This document shows positions 46,036 to 55,131 of a stretch of 64,000 nt of DNA, in pieces; positions within the stretch are counted from its first letter, which is position 1; each line of letters opens with the position of its first letter. The stretch is taken from positions 3,335 to 67,334 of the forward strand of contig NZ_LMJT01000001.1 in assembly GCF_001429395.1 (NCBI RefSeq), read 5' to 3'. The position numbers and the translations under genes are program-made. Source of the stretch: Allobosea sp. Root381 (GTDB taxonomy: Bacteria > Pseudomonadota > Alphaproteobacteria > Rhizobiales > Beijerinckiaceae). The notes below the pieces were generated by a model that was not told the DNA's origin, ran no database searches, and saw only the letters and a list, made by a program, of their open reading frames with translations.

Positions 46036-46764
46036 ATGAATCTCAGCGTTTTCGCGCAGGAATATCTGCGTGCCGCCGTCCGCAAGCCGCGGCAGTTCCT
46101 CGCCTCCCGCCCGGCACGCGAGTGCACCATCTGCGGTTACCAGGGCCGCTTCCTCGACGTCGGCCCGCGGCCCGAATCACGCTGCCCCAACTGCTCCTCC
46201 AAGGAGCGGGACCGGATCATGGGGCTCTATCTGCGGCGCAACACAATCGACATGGCCCGCGCCAAGGTGCTGCATTTCTCGCCGGAGCGCCCGTTCTTCC
46301 GGCTCTGGAAGGACAATCCCGCCTATGTCGCCGGCGACGTGAAGATCAGCAAGGTCGCCAATGCCGTCGTCGACATCACCAGCATCCAGTTTGGCGACGG
46401 GCATTTCGACTACCTGATTTGCCACCACATCCTCGAGCATGTGCCCGACGATGCGGCCGGCATGCGTGAGTGCTTCCGCGTGCTGAAGCCGGGCGGAACC
46501 GCCTTCTTCTCCGTCCCGCTCGACCAGACCCGCGCCGAGACCTGGGAGCCGCCGCCGGGCATGCCGGCTGCGGAGATCGAGAAGATCTGCGGCTGGGACC
46601 ATCTGCGCCTTTACGGACGCGACTTCGCCGACAAACTGGCCGCGGTGGGCTTCGCAGTCCGGCAGATCGAATTCACGCCGGAGGAAGGCGAGCGCCACCG
46701 CCTGACCGAGCGGCACGGACTGGCCCTGCAGGGCCTCGACCGGATCTTTGTCTGCACGAAGTAA
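46036..46764 (+). CDS. SAM-dependent methyltransferase with N-terminal zinc ribbon
   Basis: 242 residues. An N-terminal ribbon C-T-I-C-G-Y...C-P-N-C-S-S-K-E-R-D-R (near 33-60) is followed by a class I methyltransferase in which motif I is V-L-H-F-S-P-E instead of a Gly-rich loop, then F-D-Y-L-I-C-H-H-I-L-E-H-V-P and L-K-P-G-G-T. Proteins of this shape occur among surface-polysaccharide methyltransferases. Substrate unknown. Confidence 0.78.
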   Translation: MNLSVFAQEYLRAAVRKPRQFLASRPARECTICGYQGRFLDVGPRPESRCPNCSSKERDRIMGLYLRRNTIDMARAKVLHFSPERPFFRLWKDNPAYVAGDVKISKVANAVVDITSIQFGDGHFDYLICHHILEHVPDDAAGMRECFRVLKPGGTAFFSVPLDQTRAETWEPPPGMPAAEIEKICGWDHLRLYGRDFADKLAAVGFAVRQIEFTPEEGERHRLTERHGLALQGLDRIFVCTK

Positions 46765-46807
46765 GGGCGGCGTTCACGGGCATTGGGTGCGTCCTGTTCG
46801 CCCTCGA

Positions 46808-46846
46808 TGCACGACGACGTGCATGGTCGGGACAAGCCCGACCATG
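46808..46846. repeat. REP-like double hairpin
   Basis: CATGGTCGGG (46822-46831) and CCCGACCATG (46837-46846) enclose ACAAG. Immediately before, TGCACG and CGTGCA (46808-46823) form a second small hairpin. The main hairpin matches that at 28795-28817. Confidence 0.7.
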
Positions 46847-46859
46847 ACGGCGAAGGCGC

Positions 46860-48227
46860 TCACGGCTTGCGCGGCGTCCGCATCGTCACGAGTTCCTCGG
46901 CCGCACTCGGATGCAGCGCGACGGTCCGGTCGAAATCGGCCTTGGTCGCGCCCATGGTCACGGCGATGGCGACCGCCTGGATGATCTCGCCCGCGTCGTG
47001 GCCGAGGATATGGGCGCCAAGCACCTTGTCCGTCTGCGCGTCGACGACGAGCTTCATATAGATGCGCTCCTGCCGGCCGGAGATCGTCGCCTTCATCGGG
47101 CGGAAGGCGGATTCGAAGATCCGCAATTCGTGGCCGCCGGCAGCGGCCTGCGCCTCCGAGAGGCCGACAGTGCCAACCTCCGGCGTGGTGAAGACGGCGG
47201 AGGCGATACAGCCATGCTGAACCTGCCAGGGTTTGCCCCCGAAGACGCTGTCGGCGAAGGCATGGCCCTCCCGGATCGCGACCGGGGTCAGGTTGATCCG
47301 GTTCGTGACGTCGCCGACGGCATGGATCGAGGGCACGCTGCTGGCCGAATTCGCATCGACCTCGACCTCCCCCAAGGAACCGAGTTCGACCCCCGCCTCG
47401 GCCAGGCCCAGCCCGACCGTATTGGGGCGGCGGCCGGTCGCGATCAGGATGACCTCGGCATCGATCGGCTCGCCTTTGGCGCAATGGGCGCGGCGGCAGC
47501 CATCCGGAAGCAGTTCGATGCGCTCGACCGTGCAGCCGAGGCGGAAATGAATGCCGGCATGCTCCAGCGCGTCGCGCAGGCGGGCGCGGATGTCCTCGTC
47601 GAAGCCGCGCAGGATGTTGTCGCCGCGGTGCAGCACCGTCACCTCGACGCCGAGGCGTGCAAAGAGGCTGGCGAATTCGAGCGCGATATAGCCGCCGCCA
47701 ACGACCAGCATCCGCTTTGGCAGGCTCGGCAAATGGAAGATCTCGTTGGAGCTGATGCCGAGTTCGCCGCCCGGGATCGGCGGGTCGAAGGCCGGATAGC
47801 CGCCGGTCGCGACGAGGATGTGGCGGGCGCGGATGGTTTCGCCGCTCGGCATCAGCTTGACCAGTTGAGGGCCGGCTACGGTCGCGCGTTCCTCACGGAT
47901 CGCGACGCTCGCACTCTCGAGGCCCTTGCGATAGAGCCCAGACAGGCGCGCGACCTCCTTCGAGACCGCGTCTCGCAAGGTCGGCCAGTCGAAGCTCGGC
48001 CTGGGAACCGTCCAGCCGAAGCCGGCGGCATCCTCGAAATCCTCGGCGAAGCGACTGGCATAGACGAAGAGCTTCTTGGGCACGCAACCGCGGATCACGC
48101 AGGTTCCGCCGATCCGGTCCTCCTCCGCGATCATGACGCGGGCGCCGTGGCCTGCCGCGATGCGCGCGGCCCGGGTACCGCCGGAGCCGGCGCCTATGAC
48201 GAAGAGATCGACGTCGAATTCAGCCAT
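46860..48227 (-). CDS. gor: Glutathione-disulfide reductase
   Basis: 455 residues, FAD- and NADPH-dependent. The FAD motif G-A-G-S-G-G (12-17), redox pair Cys43/Cys48 (G-G-T-C-V-I-R-G-C-V-P-K-K), NADPH loop V-V-G-G-G-Y-I-A-L-E and the C-terminal H-P-S-A-A-E-E with the catalytic His are all present. It reduces GSSG to GSH in the cytoplasm. Adjacent to a glycan polymerase-like gene on the same strand. Confidence 0.96.
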   Translation of the reverse strand: MAEFDVDLFVIGAGSGGTRAARIAAGHGARVMIAEEDRIGGTCVIRGCVPKKLFVYASRFAEDFEDAAGFGWTVPRPSFDWPTLRDAVSKEVARLSGLYRKGLESASVAIREERATVAGPQLVKLMPSGETIRARHILVATGGYPAFDPPIPGGELGISSNEIFHLPSLPKRMLVVGGGYIALEFASLFARLGVEVTVLHRGDNILRGFDEDIRARLRDALEHAGIHFRLGCTVERIELLPDGCRRAHCAKGEPIDAEVILIATGRRPNTVGLGLAEAGVELGSLGEVEVDANSASSVPSIHAVGDVTNRINLTPVAIREGHAFADSVFGGKPWQVQHGCIASAVFTTPEVGTVGLSEAQAAAGGHELRIFESAFRPMKATISGRQERIYMKLVVDAQTDKVLGAHILGHDAGEIIQAVAIAVTMGATKADFDRTVALHPSAAEELVTMRTPRKP

Positions 48228-48236
48228 GATGTCCTC

Positions 48237-49508
48237 TCAATCGCGCGACCGGTCGATCCTCGCGGGCCGATCGGAGAAAAGCCATAGGGTGGCGAGCGCC
48301 AGCGACGCTATCCACCAGCCCTGCCATGCGCCATGCGCCAGCGAAGCGATGCCGAAGGCAGCTGCGAACAGCGCCAGCCGCGGCGCCGACTGGTCGGCCG
48401 GCAGGTGGCGCAGGCGAAACAGCAGCCCGAGCCCGGCAAAGGTGAGGAAGGCGGCGCCGATAGCGCCGGTCTCGACCCAGGCCTGCATCGGCGCGCTGTG
48501 GGGATGGCCGACCGCGAGCATGGGGCGATGAGCTTCGGAGACCGCCATGGCCATGGGGTGGCGGTCCAGCGCCGGCGACGTCCCGAAGCCGGAGCCGAGC
48601 AACGGGCGCAGCTGGATCGCCTCGCCGAAACTCAGCCAGATATCGACCCGCTCGCGCGAGTGGGAACCGGCCAACCTTTCATGCATCGCCGGGGGCAGCG
48701 CCGAGTCGCCGAGCCGCCCCAGGAACGGCGCGAGCAGCATCGTCGCGGCGAAGGCCAGCGCAACGGCTGCCAGCGCAAGCCGCGGCAGCAGCAGAGCCGC
48801 GAGCCAGCAGGCGACCATGATCGCCAAGCCGAGAGCGGCAGCGCCGCTGTGCGAAAATGCGGCGATCACGACGACCGCCAGCATGACGAGCCCTGCGAGC
48901 AGGCGATCGCGCGGCAGGATCGGCGCCCGCAGCAGCGCGGGCAGCAAGGCTGCGGACAAGACCAGGCAGGTCAGCGCCGGGCGATTGAAGACGAAGCCGG
49001 CCTGCTTGCCGATATCGAGCATGGTCCGCACCGCCAGCCCGCTGGACAGTTCAGCGATCATCAAGGCGACGGCGGCGATGACAGCAAAGGCCAGCCAGCG
49101 ATCATCGGGAAGGCCCGGGCGGAACCGACCGCTGGCTGCGATCGCTAGGGCAAAGGCCAGCGGCAGTATCAGTTCGCCCCAGGCGGCCAGCCCCTGCGCG
49201 GGACGGTGGCTCCAGGCCAGCGTTACGAGCGACCAGGCGAGGAAGGCGCAGAGTGACAGCGCGATCGGGCCGCGCAGAGATGCGAGCAAGCGCCGCAGGA
49301 GCGGCCTCCAGCCTTCCGCGACGAGGGCCGCCACGACGAAGGCCGCAGCCGAAAGGCCGAGGATCAGCGGTGCCGAGCGGTTGGCGAGCCACATCGCCAG
49401 CGGCGTGACGACGAGCAACGCCATGCCCAGGGCAGCGAGCCGCCCGGCCAGCGGCGGCGCGCCGTCGGTGCGCTCGAATCCGGCTTCGTGCGGGGCGGCA
49501 GTGCTCAT
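48237..49508 (-). CDS. O-antigen ligase/polymerase-like membrane protein
   Basis: 423 residues with about eleven membrane segments. The Wzy_C-like periplasmic loop is visible: R-E-R-V-D-I-W, P-L-L-G-S-G-F-G, then V-G-H-P-H-S-A-P-M-Q-A-W-V-E-T-G-A-I-G. These match WaaL/Wzy-type proteins that join or polymerise lipid-linked sugars at the outer face of the inner membrane. The start ATG ending at 49508 (M-S-T-A-A-P) is chosen by composition. It ends 9 bases before gor. Confidence 0.82.
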   Translation of the reverse strand: MSTAAPHEAGFERTDGAPPLAGRLAALGMALLVVTPLAMWLANRSAPLILGLSAAAFVVAALVAEGWRPLLRRLLASLRGPIALSLCAFLAWSLVTLAWSHRPAQGLAAWGELILPLAFALAIAASGRFRPGLPDDRWLAFAVIAAVALMIAELSSGLAVRTMLDIGKQAGFVFNRPALTCLVLSAALLPALLRAPILPRDRLLAGLVMLAVVVIAAFSHSGAAALGLAIMVACWLAALLLPRLALAAVALAFAATMLLAPFLGRLGDSALPPAMHERLAGSHSRERVDIWLSFGEAIQLRPLLGSGFGTSPALDRHPMAMAVSEAHRPMLAVGHPHSAPMQAWVETGAIGAAFLTFAGLGLLFRLRHLPADQSAPRLALFAAAFGIASLAHGAWQGWWIASLALATLWLFSDRPARIDRSRD

Positions 49509-49632
49509 GCCGAGCGCATACGCGATCGGCGGGCCTGCAACCAGAGGCTTGTCGCGCGTGGGGTGCAACGCAAAATGCCCGGGAGAGCATCTGGCCCGCC
49601 CGTCTCATCACGGGAAAACTCTTGACTCGCGA

Positions 49633-49650
49633 TTGTGCATTCATGCGCAA
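49633..49650. promoter_or_regulatory. Candidate operator of the tct operon
   Basis: TTGTGCAT and ATGCGCAA flank TC, an inverted repeat with one mismatch. A -35-like TTGACT lies at 49622-49627. It sits between divergent O-antigen ligase and tctC genes, about 80 bases upstream of tctC. No cognate regulator gene is near. Confidence 0.4.
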
Positions 49651-49730
49651 TCCACCATGACGCGCCCAGCCAGCAGTGCCAGAGGGGACGTCTGGAGGAT
49701 GCGCGGACCAGCCGCGTGCGGAGGAAGAAC

Positions 49731-50693
49731 ATGCTGACATCCATATTCAAGCGGGGCGCCATCGCCGCCGTCGCGCTCGCCGGTCTCTCGACCGCGGCCT
49801 TCGCCCAGCTCGAACTCAAGATCATGGCCCCCGCCGCGCCGGGCGGCGGCTGGGACGGCACGGCCCGCTCGATGCAGCAGGCGCTGACCGCCTCCGGCAT
49901 CGCCAAGAGCGTGCAGGTCACCAACGTGACCGGCGCCGGCGGCACGATCGGCCTCGCCCAGCTCATCGGCGCGAAGGGCGACGGCCATCAGCTGATGGTC
50001 AACGGCTTCGTCATGGTTGGCGCGATCCTGCTCAACAAGTCGCCGGTGAACCTGTCGCAGACGACGCCGATCGCGCGGCTGACCGCGGAAGCTCTGGTCA
50101 TCGTCGTGCCGGCGGATTCGCCGATCAAGACCGCCAAGGACCTGGCCGAGCGCGTCAAGGCCGACCCGGCCAAGGTGACCTGGGCCGGCGGCTCGGCCGG
50201 CGGCGCCGACCATATCCTCGCCGCCCTCTTCGCCGAGGCCGCGGGGGGCGATGCCAAGAAGATCAACTACATCCCGTTCTCGGGCGGCGGCGAGGCATTG
50301 GCCGCGATGCTGGGCGGGCGCGTCACGGCCGGCATCTCGGGCTATGGCGAGTTCGAGGGCCAGATCAAGGCCGGCAAGCTGCGCGTCGTCGGCGTCTCGT
50401 CCTCGGCCCGCCTCGCCAATGCGCCTGATGCGCCGACGCTCAAGGAGGGCGGCGTCAATCTCGAGCTGATGAACTGGCGTTCGGTCGTCGCCCCTCCCGG
50501 CCTCAGCGCCGAGCAGACCAAGACCTTGTCCGACGCCATGGAGAAGATGGTGAAGTCCAAGGAATGGGCCGAGATCCTCAAGGCCCGCGGCTGGGACGAC
50601 GCCTATCTCGGCGGCGCCGATTTCGACGCCTTCCTGAAGGCCGAGCAGGCCCGCGTCGCCAAGGTCATGACGGATGTCGGCCTGGTGAAGTAA
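49731..50693 (+). CDS. tctC: Tripartite tricarboxylate transporter binding protein TctC
   Basis: 320 residues: signal peptide (about 1-25, ending A-F-A-Q) then the Bug-family fold with [14 protein letters not shown] and [12 protein letters not shown]. It captures a carboxylate in the periplasm. ATG 49731 follows GGAGGAAGAAC. First gene of tctCBA; a hairpin separates it from tctB, which would favour excess binding protein. Confidence 0.93.
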   Translation: MLTSIFKRGAIAAVALAGLSTAAFAQLELKIMAPAAPGGGWDGTARSMQQALTASGIAKSVQVTNVTGAGGTIGLAQLIGAKGDGHQLMVNGFVMVGAILLNKSPVNLSQTTPIARLTAEALVIVVPADSPIKTAKDLAERVKADPAKVTWAGGSAGGADHILAALFAEAAGGDAKKINYIPFSGGGEALAAMLGGRVTAGISGYGEFEGQIKAGKLRVVGVSSSARLANAPDAPTLKEGGVNLELMNWRSVVAPPGLSAEQTKTLSDAMEKMVKSKEWAEILKARGWDDAYLGGADFDAFLKAEQARVAKVMTDVGLVK

Positions 50694-50722
50694 GACGCTT
50701 CGCAGCACCACGACAATCAACG

Positions 50723-50747
50723 AAGGGGCCGGAAATCGGCCCCTTTC
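50723..50747 (+). terminator. Attenuating hairpin between tctC and tctB
   Basis: AAGGGGCCG (50723-50731) and CGGCCCCTT (50737-50745) flank GAAAT, followed by TC. The hairpin follows the tctC stop by 30 bases. It can end part of the transcripts and raise binding protein over permease levels. Confidence 0.6.
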
Positions 50748-50791
50748 GCGCCTCAGATCAACGAAAATCGCGCCGGACGATGGGAACGCCG

Positions 50792-51271
50792 ATGACGAAC
50801 GAAAAGCTGGCTCGTGGGCCCGACCGGCCCGCCCTCCTCGTCGGCCTCGTGCTGCTCGCGCTGGCGGCGACGGTCTATTACGACGCATCGAAACAGACGA
50901 TCACCTCGAATTACGGCCTCGGGCCGACGGCCATGCCCTATGTGGTCTGCTGCGGACTGGTCGTGCTCGGGCTGGCGCACCTCTTCGTCGCCTTCCGCGA
51001 GGGCCTGCCGAAGCCGGAGCGGGCCGATGGTGGCGCGTTGCTCTGGATCGTCGGCGGGCTGGTCGGGCTGATCGCCAGCATCGCGCTCGGCGCCGGCTTC
51101 AGCATCGCGATCACGATCCTCTTCGCCTGCACGGCGCGCGGCTTCGGCCGGCGCGCATTGGTCGTCGATGCCATCATCGGCTTCGTGATGGGCCTCGGCA
51201 TCTTCCTCGTTTTCGCCAAGCTCCTGACCCTGCTGCTCCCGGCCGGGCCGCTCGAACGCCTGTTCATCTGA
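50792..51271 (+). CDS. tctB: Tripartite tricarboxylate transporter small subunit TctB
   Basis: 159 residues with four membrane segments, the TctB layout. It includes Y-D-A-S-K-Q-T-I-T-S-N-Y-G-L-G-P-T-A-M-P-Y. I prefer the ATG at 50792 with GGGA six bases upstream; an ATG at 50780 would add four residues. It is followed by tctA after 12 bases and forms the membrane complex with it. Confidence 0.9.
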   Translation: MTNEKLARGPDRPALLVGLVLLALAATVYYDASKQTITSNYGLGPTAMPYVVCCGLVVLGLAHLFVAFREGLPKPERADGGALLWIVGGLVGLIASIALGAGFSIAITILFACTARGFGRRALVVDAIIGFVMGLGIFLVFAKLLTLLLPAGPLERLFI

Positions 51272-51283
51272 GGAGCGCCGGTC

Positions 51284-52783
51284 ATGGAAACCACTCTGTC
51301 GCTGCTCAACGGCTTCAGCGTCGCGCTCGAGCCCTCCAAGCTCGTCTTCTGCCTGATCGGCGTCTTCCTCGGCACCGCCGTCGGCGTGCTGCCCGGCATC
51401 GGCCCGGCTCTGACGGTCGCGCTGCTGTTGCCGGTGACGTTCAAGCTCGATCCTGCCGGCTCGCTGATCATGTTCGCCGGCATCTATTACGGCGGCATGT
51501 ATGGCGGCTCGACCACCGCGATCCTGCTCAACGCGCCGGGCGAGAGTGCCTCGCTCGCCACCGCGCTGGAAGGCTCGAAGATGGCCAAGGCCGGCCGCGG
51601 CGGCCCGGCGCTGGCGACCGCCGCGATCGGTTCGTTCGTGGCGGGCTTGATCGCAACCATCGGGCTCGCCTTCCTGGCGCCCTGGCTGGTCGAGGTCGCG
51701 ATCAAGTTCGGGCCGTGGGACTATTTCGCTCTGATGATCCTCGCCTTCGTCACCGTCTCGGCGACCTTCGGCGACTCGCCCCTGCGCGGCATGACCAGCC
51801 TGTTCCTCGGCATCACGCTCGGCCTCGTCGGCATCGACAAGCTGACCGGCCAGGCGCGTCTGACCTTCGGCGTCCCGGAACTGCTGAACGGCGTCGAGGT
51901 GACGACGCTGGCGGTCGGGCTCTTCGCGGTCGGCGAGGCGCTCTATGTCGCCTCGAAGCGCTATCACGCGCCTGAGGAGATCATCCCGATCAAGGGCTCG
52001 CTCTGGATGAGCAAGCAGGACTGGAAACGCTCCTGGGCGCCCTGGCTGCGCGGCACCGCCTTCGGCTTCCCGATCGGGGCGCTGCCGGCGGGCGGCGCCG
52101 AGGTGCCGACCTTCCTGAGCTATTCCACCGAACGCAAGCTCTGCAAATACCCGGACGAGTTCGGCAAGGGCGCGATCGAGGGCGTCGCCGGGCCGGAAGC
52201 AGCGAACAACGCCTCGGCCGCCGGTACGCTCGTGCCGCTGCTGACCCTCGGCCTGCCGACCTCGGCGACGGCGGCGATCATGCTGGCCGGCTTCCAGCAA
52301 TACGGGCTCAATCCAGGGCCGCTGCTCTTCGCCGAGAAGCCGGATCTGGTCTGGGGCCTGATCGCCTCGCTGTTCATCGCCAATGTGATGCTGGTGGTGC
52401 TGAACCTGCCGCTGATCGGGCTCTGGGTAAAGCTGCTCGCCGTTCCGCAGCCCTGGCTCTATGCCGGCATCCTGGTCTTCGCCACGATGGGCACGCTTGC
52501 GGTCAATGCCTCGCCGGTCGAGCTCGGCATGCTCTTCCTGTTCGGCTATATCGGCTACCTGATGCGGCGCTACGACTATCCGGTCGCACCCATGGTGGTC
52601 GGACTGATCCTCGGCCCGATGGCCGAGGCTCAACTGCGCCGCGCGCTGCAGATCAGCCTCGGCGATCCGATGATCCTGCTGGAGAACCCGATCTCGGCGA
52701 CGCTGCTCGGCCTTGCCTTCATTGCGTTGGTCGCGCCCTTCGTGATGAAGGGGCTGAACCGGTTCAAGGCCGAGGAGGACTGA
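51284..52783 (+). CDS. tctA: Tripartite tricarboxylate transporter large subunit TctA
   Basis: 499 residues, about eleven membrane segments. TctA signatures are [29 protein letters not shown] and the second-half repeat [11 protein letters not shown] and L-P-T-S-A-T-A-A-I. It forms the Na+ or proton-coupled channel with TctB. Substrate likely a carboxylate; not determined. Confidence 0.95.
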   Translation: METTLSLLNGFSVALEPSKLVFCLIGVFLGTAVGVLPGIGPALTVALLLPVTFKLDPAGSLIMFAGIYYGGMYGGSTTAILLNAPGESASLATALEGSKMAKAGRGGPALATAAIGSFVAGLIATIGLAFLAPWLVEVAIKFGPWDYFALMILAFVTVSATFGDSPLRGMTSLFLGITLGLVGIDKLTGQARLTFGVPELLNGVEVTTLAVGLFAVGEALYVASKRYHAPEEIIPIKGSLWMSKQDWKRSWAPWLRGTAFGFPIGALPAGGAEVPTFLSYSTERKLCKYPDEFGKGAIEGVAGPEAANNASAAGTLVPLLTLGLPTSATAAIMLAGFQQYGLNPGPLLFAEKPDLVWGLIASLFIANVMLVVLNLPLIGLWVKLLAVPQPWLYAGILVFATMGTLAVNASPVELGMLFLFGYIGYLMRRYDYPVAPMVVGLILGPMAEAQLRRALQISLGDPMILLENPISATLLGLAFIALVAPFVMKGLNRFKAEED

Positions 52784-52795
52784 GCCCTCCTCGGT

Positions 52796-52833
52796 CATTC
52801 CGGGGCGAGCGCGGAGCGCTCAAGCCCGGAATG
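52796..52833. repeat. REP-like hairpin after tctA
   Basis: CATTCCGGG (52796-52804) pairs with CCCGGAATG (52825-52833) in the convergent gap after tctA. The unit belongs to the same class of GC-rich palindromes and may also end transcription from both sides. Confidence 0.65.
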
Positions 52834-52843
52834 ACGATGTCGC

Positions 52844-53878
52844 CTATCTGCCGACCAACCCCAGCCGGATCAGGCTCTCGCCCGTCGCGGCGAGCGCATC
52901 GGCGGCCGAGCGCGGCTGCCAGCCCAGCATGGCGCGGGCCTTGGCGCTGGAGGCGTTCTTGCTCCGGCCGAGTTCGGGCGTCGCCGCCTGACGCGCCGCG
53001 GCGCTGAAGCGCCCCGCGAGGCGCACCAGCCAGTCCGGCAGCTCGCTCGTCGGCGCCTTCGCCCCAGCCTCGCCGAGCCGCTCGCGCAGGATCGCGGCAA
53101 TCTCGCGCATCCAGAGGAAGTTGTCGGCAACCGCCACGAAACGTTCCCCGGCCGCCGCCGGATCGCGCAGGGCGCGCAGATGCAGGTCGGCCACGTCGCG
53201 CGCGTCGACGACGCCGAACATCAGCCGCGGCACGGCCCAGAGCCGGCCTTCGAGCATGGCGCGAACCAGGACGATCGAGGCCGAGAGGTCGGGGCCCAGC
53301 AGCGGGCCGAAGATGCCGACGGGGTTGACCACGGCCAGTTCGAGCCCCTGCCCTTCGCCATCGACGAAATCCCAGGCGGCACGCTCGGCCAGCGTCTTCG
53401 ATTTCGGATAGGCGGCGACGCCCGCAGCGTCGGGATCCGTCCAGTCGCGCTCGTCATAGGGACGCTTGAGCGGGCGGCCATAGCCGATCGCGGCGAATGA
53501 CGAAGTCAGCACCACACGACGCAGCCCGGCCGCCTTCGCCGCCCGCAGGACGCGCAGCGTGCCCTCCCGCGCCGGACGGATCAGATCGTCCTCATGACGC
53601 GGGACGCCTGCCGGCAAGGGCGAGGCGACATGGAGCGCCGCATCGCAGCCGGCCGCGGCCTGCGCCCAGCCGTCATCGGCCATGAGATCGGCTCGCGCGA
53701 CTTCGAGACGACCCGCCGTCTCGACGCCGGCGCCCAGCAATACAGCCCGCAGCGCGGTTTCCCGAGCTGGATCGCGCAGCGTCGTGCGCACGGCATAGCC
53801 GGCCTGGAGCAGCATCAGGATGCAGTGACCGGCGAGGAAGCCGGAGCCTCCGGTGACGAGGATGCGTTCGGACGACAT
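52844..53878 (-). CDS. NAD-dependent epimerase/dehydratase family (extended SDR) protein
   Basis: 344 residues. The cofactor motif G-G-S-G-F-L-A-G (near 9-16) is followed by V-A-S-P-L-P, V-L-T-S-S-F-A-A-I-G-Y-G and Y-P-K-S-K, giving the Tyr-x3-Lys pair. The features match the dihydroflavonol-4-reductase/cinnamoyl-CoA reductase-like group, which reduce aldehydes or ketones on small molecules. The start ATG ending at 53878 (M-S-S-E-R-I) is used. Substrate unknown. Confidence 0.85.
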   Translation of the reverse strand: MSSERILVTGGSGFLAGHCILMLLQAGYAVRTTLRDPARETALRAVLLGAGVETAGRLEVARADLMADDGWAQAAAGCDAALHVASPLPAGVPRHEDDLIRPAREGTLRVLRAAKAAGLRRVVLTSSFAAIGYGRPLKRPYDERDWTDPDAAGVAAYPKSKTLAERAAWDFVDGEGQGLELAVVNPVGIFGPLLGPDLSASIVLVRAMLEGRLWAVPRLMFGVVDARDVADLHLRALRDPAAAGERFVAVADNFLWMREIAAILRERLGEAGAKAPTSELPDWLVRLAGRFSAAARQAATPELGRSKNASSAKARAMLGWQPRSAADALAATGESLIRLGLVGR

Positions 53879-54077
53879 GTGTTCTCCGGAAGGCAAAGGC
53901 TAAGCTGACGCAGATAGGCCGAAACCGGCGCATCATGAAAGCGCAGCTGCCGCCGCACCGCGCATCGTCAGGCATGAGTCCGGCGCGCTACCGCCCTGCG
54001 CCACGAGCGCGCCGGTTGGTACGAGGCTTGGTTATGGGTTGCGGCAATACCATTCGCCTCAGTTGCCGAGAGCCGTC

Positions 54078-55022
54078 ATGACCGTGAACATCGTCTTCAA
54101 GGAACGCTTCCCCTCCTTTATCGAACGGCTCGCGCAGGACTTCACCGTCCACGATCTCGATCTGCCGCTCGACCGGCTCCCGGCCGACGTCGCGGCCAAG
54201 GCCGAGGTTCTGGTGACGTCGGGCAGCGCCGGGGCGAGCCGAGCGGAGATCGCCGCCCTGCCCGCGCTGAAGCTGATCTGCACGGTCGGCACCGGCTATG
54301 AGAGCATCGACCTGCAGGCGGCGCGCGAGCGCGGCGTCCCCGTCACCCATGCCGCCGGCATCAATGCGCCCGTCGTCGCCGACCATGCGATGGCGCTGCT
54401 GCTGGCGGTCGTCAGGGACGTGCCGCGCGGCGATGCGGTCGCGCGCTCCGGCGGCTGGCGCCAGGGCCTGACTTCGCGGCCGATGCTCGCGGGCAAGCGC
54501 CTCGGCGTGCTCGGCTTCGGCGGAATCGGCCAAGGCATCGCCCGCCGCGGCGCCGGCTTCGACATGGCGGTGAGCTATTATTCCCGCAGCGCCAAGGATT
54601 TTCCGGGCGCGACGCGCCTGCCGACGCCAGCGGCTCTGGCCGAGGCGGTCGATTTCCTGATCTGCGCCCTGCCCGGCGATGCCTCGACCTTCCACCTGAT
54701 CGGAGCGGAGGTGTTCGAAGCGCTGGGCCCGGCGGGCTTCTTCGTCAATGTCGGGCGCGGCAGCACGGTCGATACCGAGGCGCTGGTCGCGGCGCTTCGC
54801 GACGGCACCATCGCGGGCGCCGGGCTCGACGTGTTCGAGAACGAACCCGGCGTGCCGGAATCCCTGCGCAATCTGGCCAATGTCGTGCTGACGCCGCATG
54901 TCGCCGGCGGAGCACCGGAGGCGCAGGCGCTCAGCGCGGAGCTGATCATCCGCAACATCCGCGGCTGGCTCGACGGCCGTCGCCTGGAAACCCCGGTACC
55001 CGAGATGCGCGACATGGCATGA
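54078..55022 (+). CDS. D-isomer-specific 2-hydroxyacid dehydrogenase
   Basis: 314 residues, NAD(P)-dependent. It has the G-F-G-G-I-G-Q-G cofactor motif, the catalytic Arg in N-V-G-R-G-S, Glu in F-E-N-E-P and His in T-P-H-V-A-G. The family covers glyoxylate, hydroxypyruvate and similar reductases; this one resembles the GhrB/hydroxypyruvate reductase branch but the substrate is uncertain. ATG at 54078. Confidence 0.9.
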   Translation: MTVNIVFKERFPSFIERLAQDFTVHDLDLPLDRLPADVAAKAEVLVTSGSAGASRAEIAALPALKLICTVGTGYESIDLQAARERGVPVTHAAGINAPVVADHAMALLLAVVRDVPRGDAVARSGGWRQGLTSRPMLAGKRLGVLGFGGIGQGIARRGAGFDMAVSYYSRSAKDFPGATRLPTPAALAEAVDFLICALPGDASTFHLIGAEVFEALGPAGFFVNVGRGSTVDTEALVAALRDGTIAGAGLDVFENEPGVPESLRNLANVVLTPHVAGGAPEAQALSAELIIRNIRGWLDGRRLETPVPEMRDMA

Positions 55023-55131
55023 AGCCACGCGCTGCCCTTCCGGAAACGCAGCACGCTTGCGCGTGAACCATTGCGGCGCAATCGTGTTGCTTGTCGGCCG
55101 GCGCCGAATGCCGGCGGAGCGAGGGCGAGCC

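Noticed and set aside
50753-52798. A 681-codon frame antisense to tctB/tctA
   Set aside because: Arg/Gln/Glu-rich, no domain; tctA and tctB on the plus strand are clear family members.
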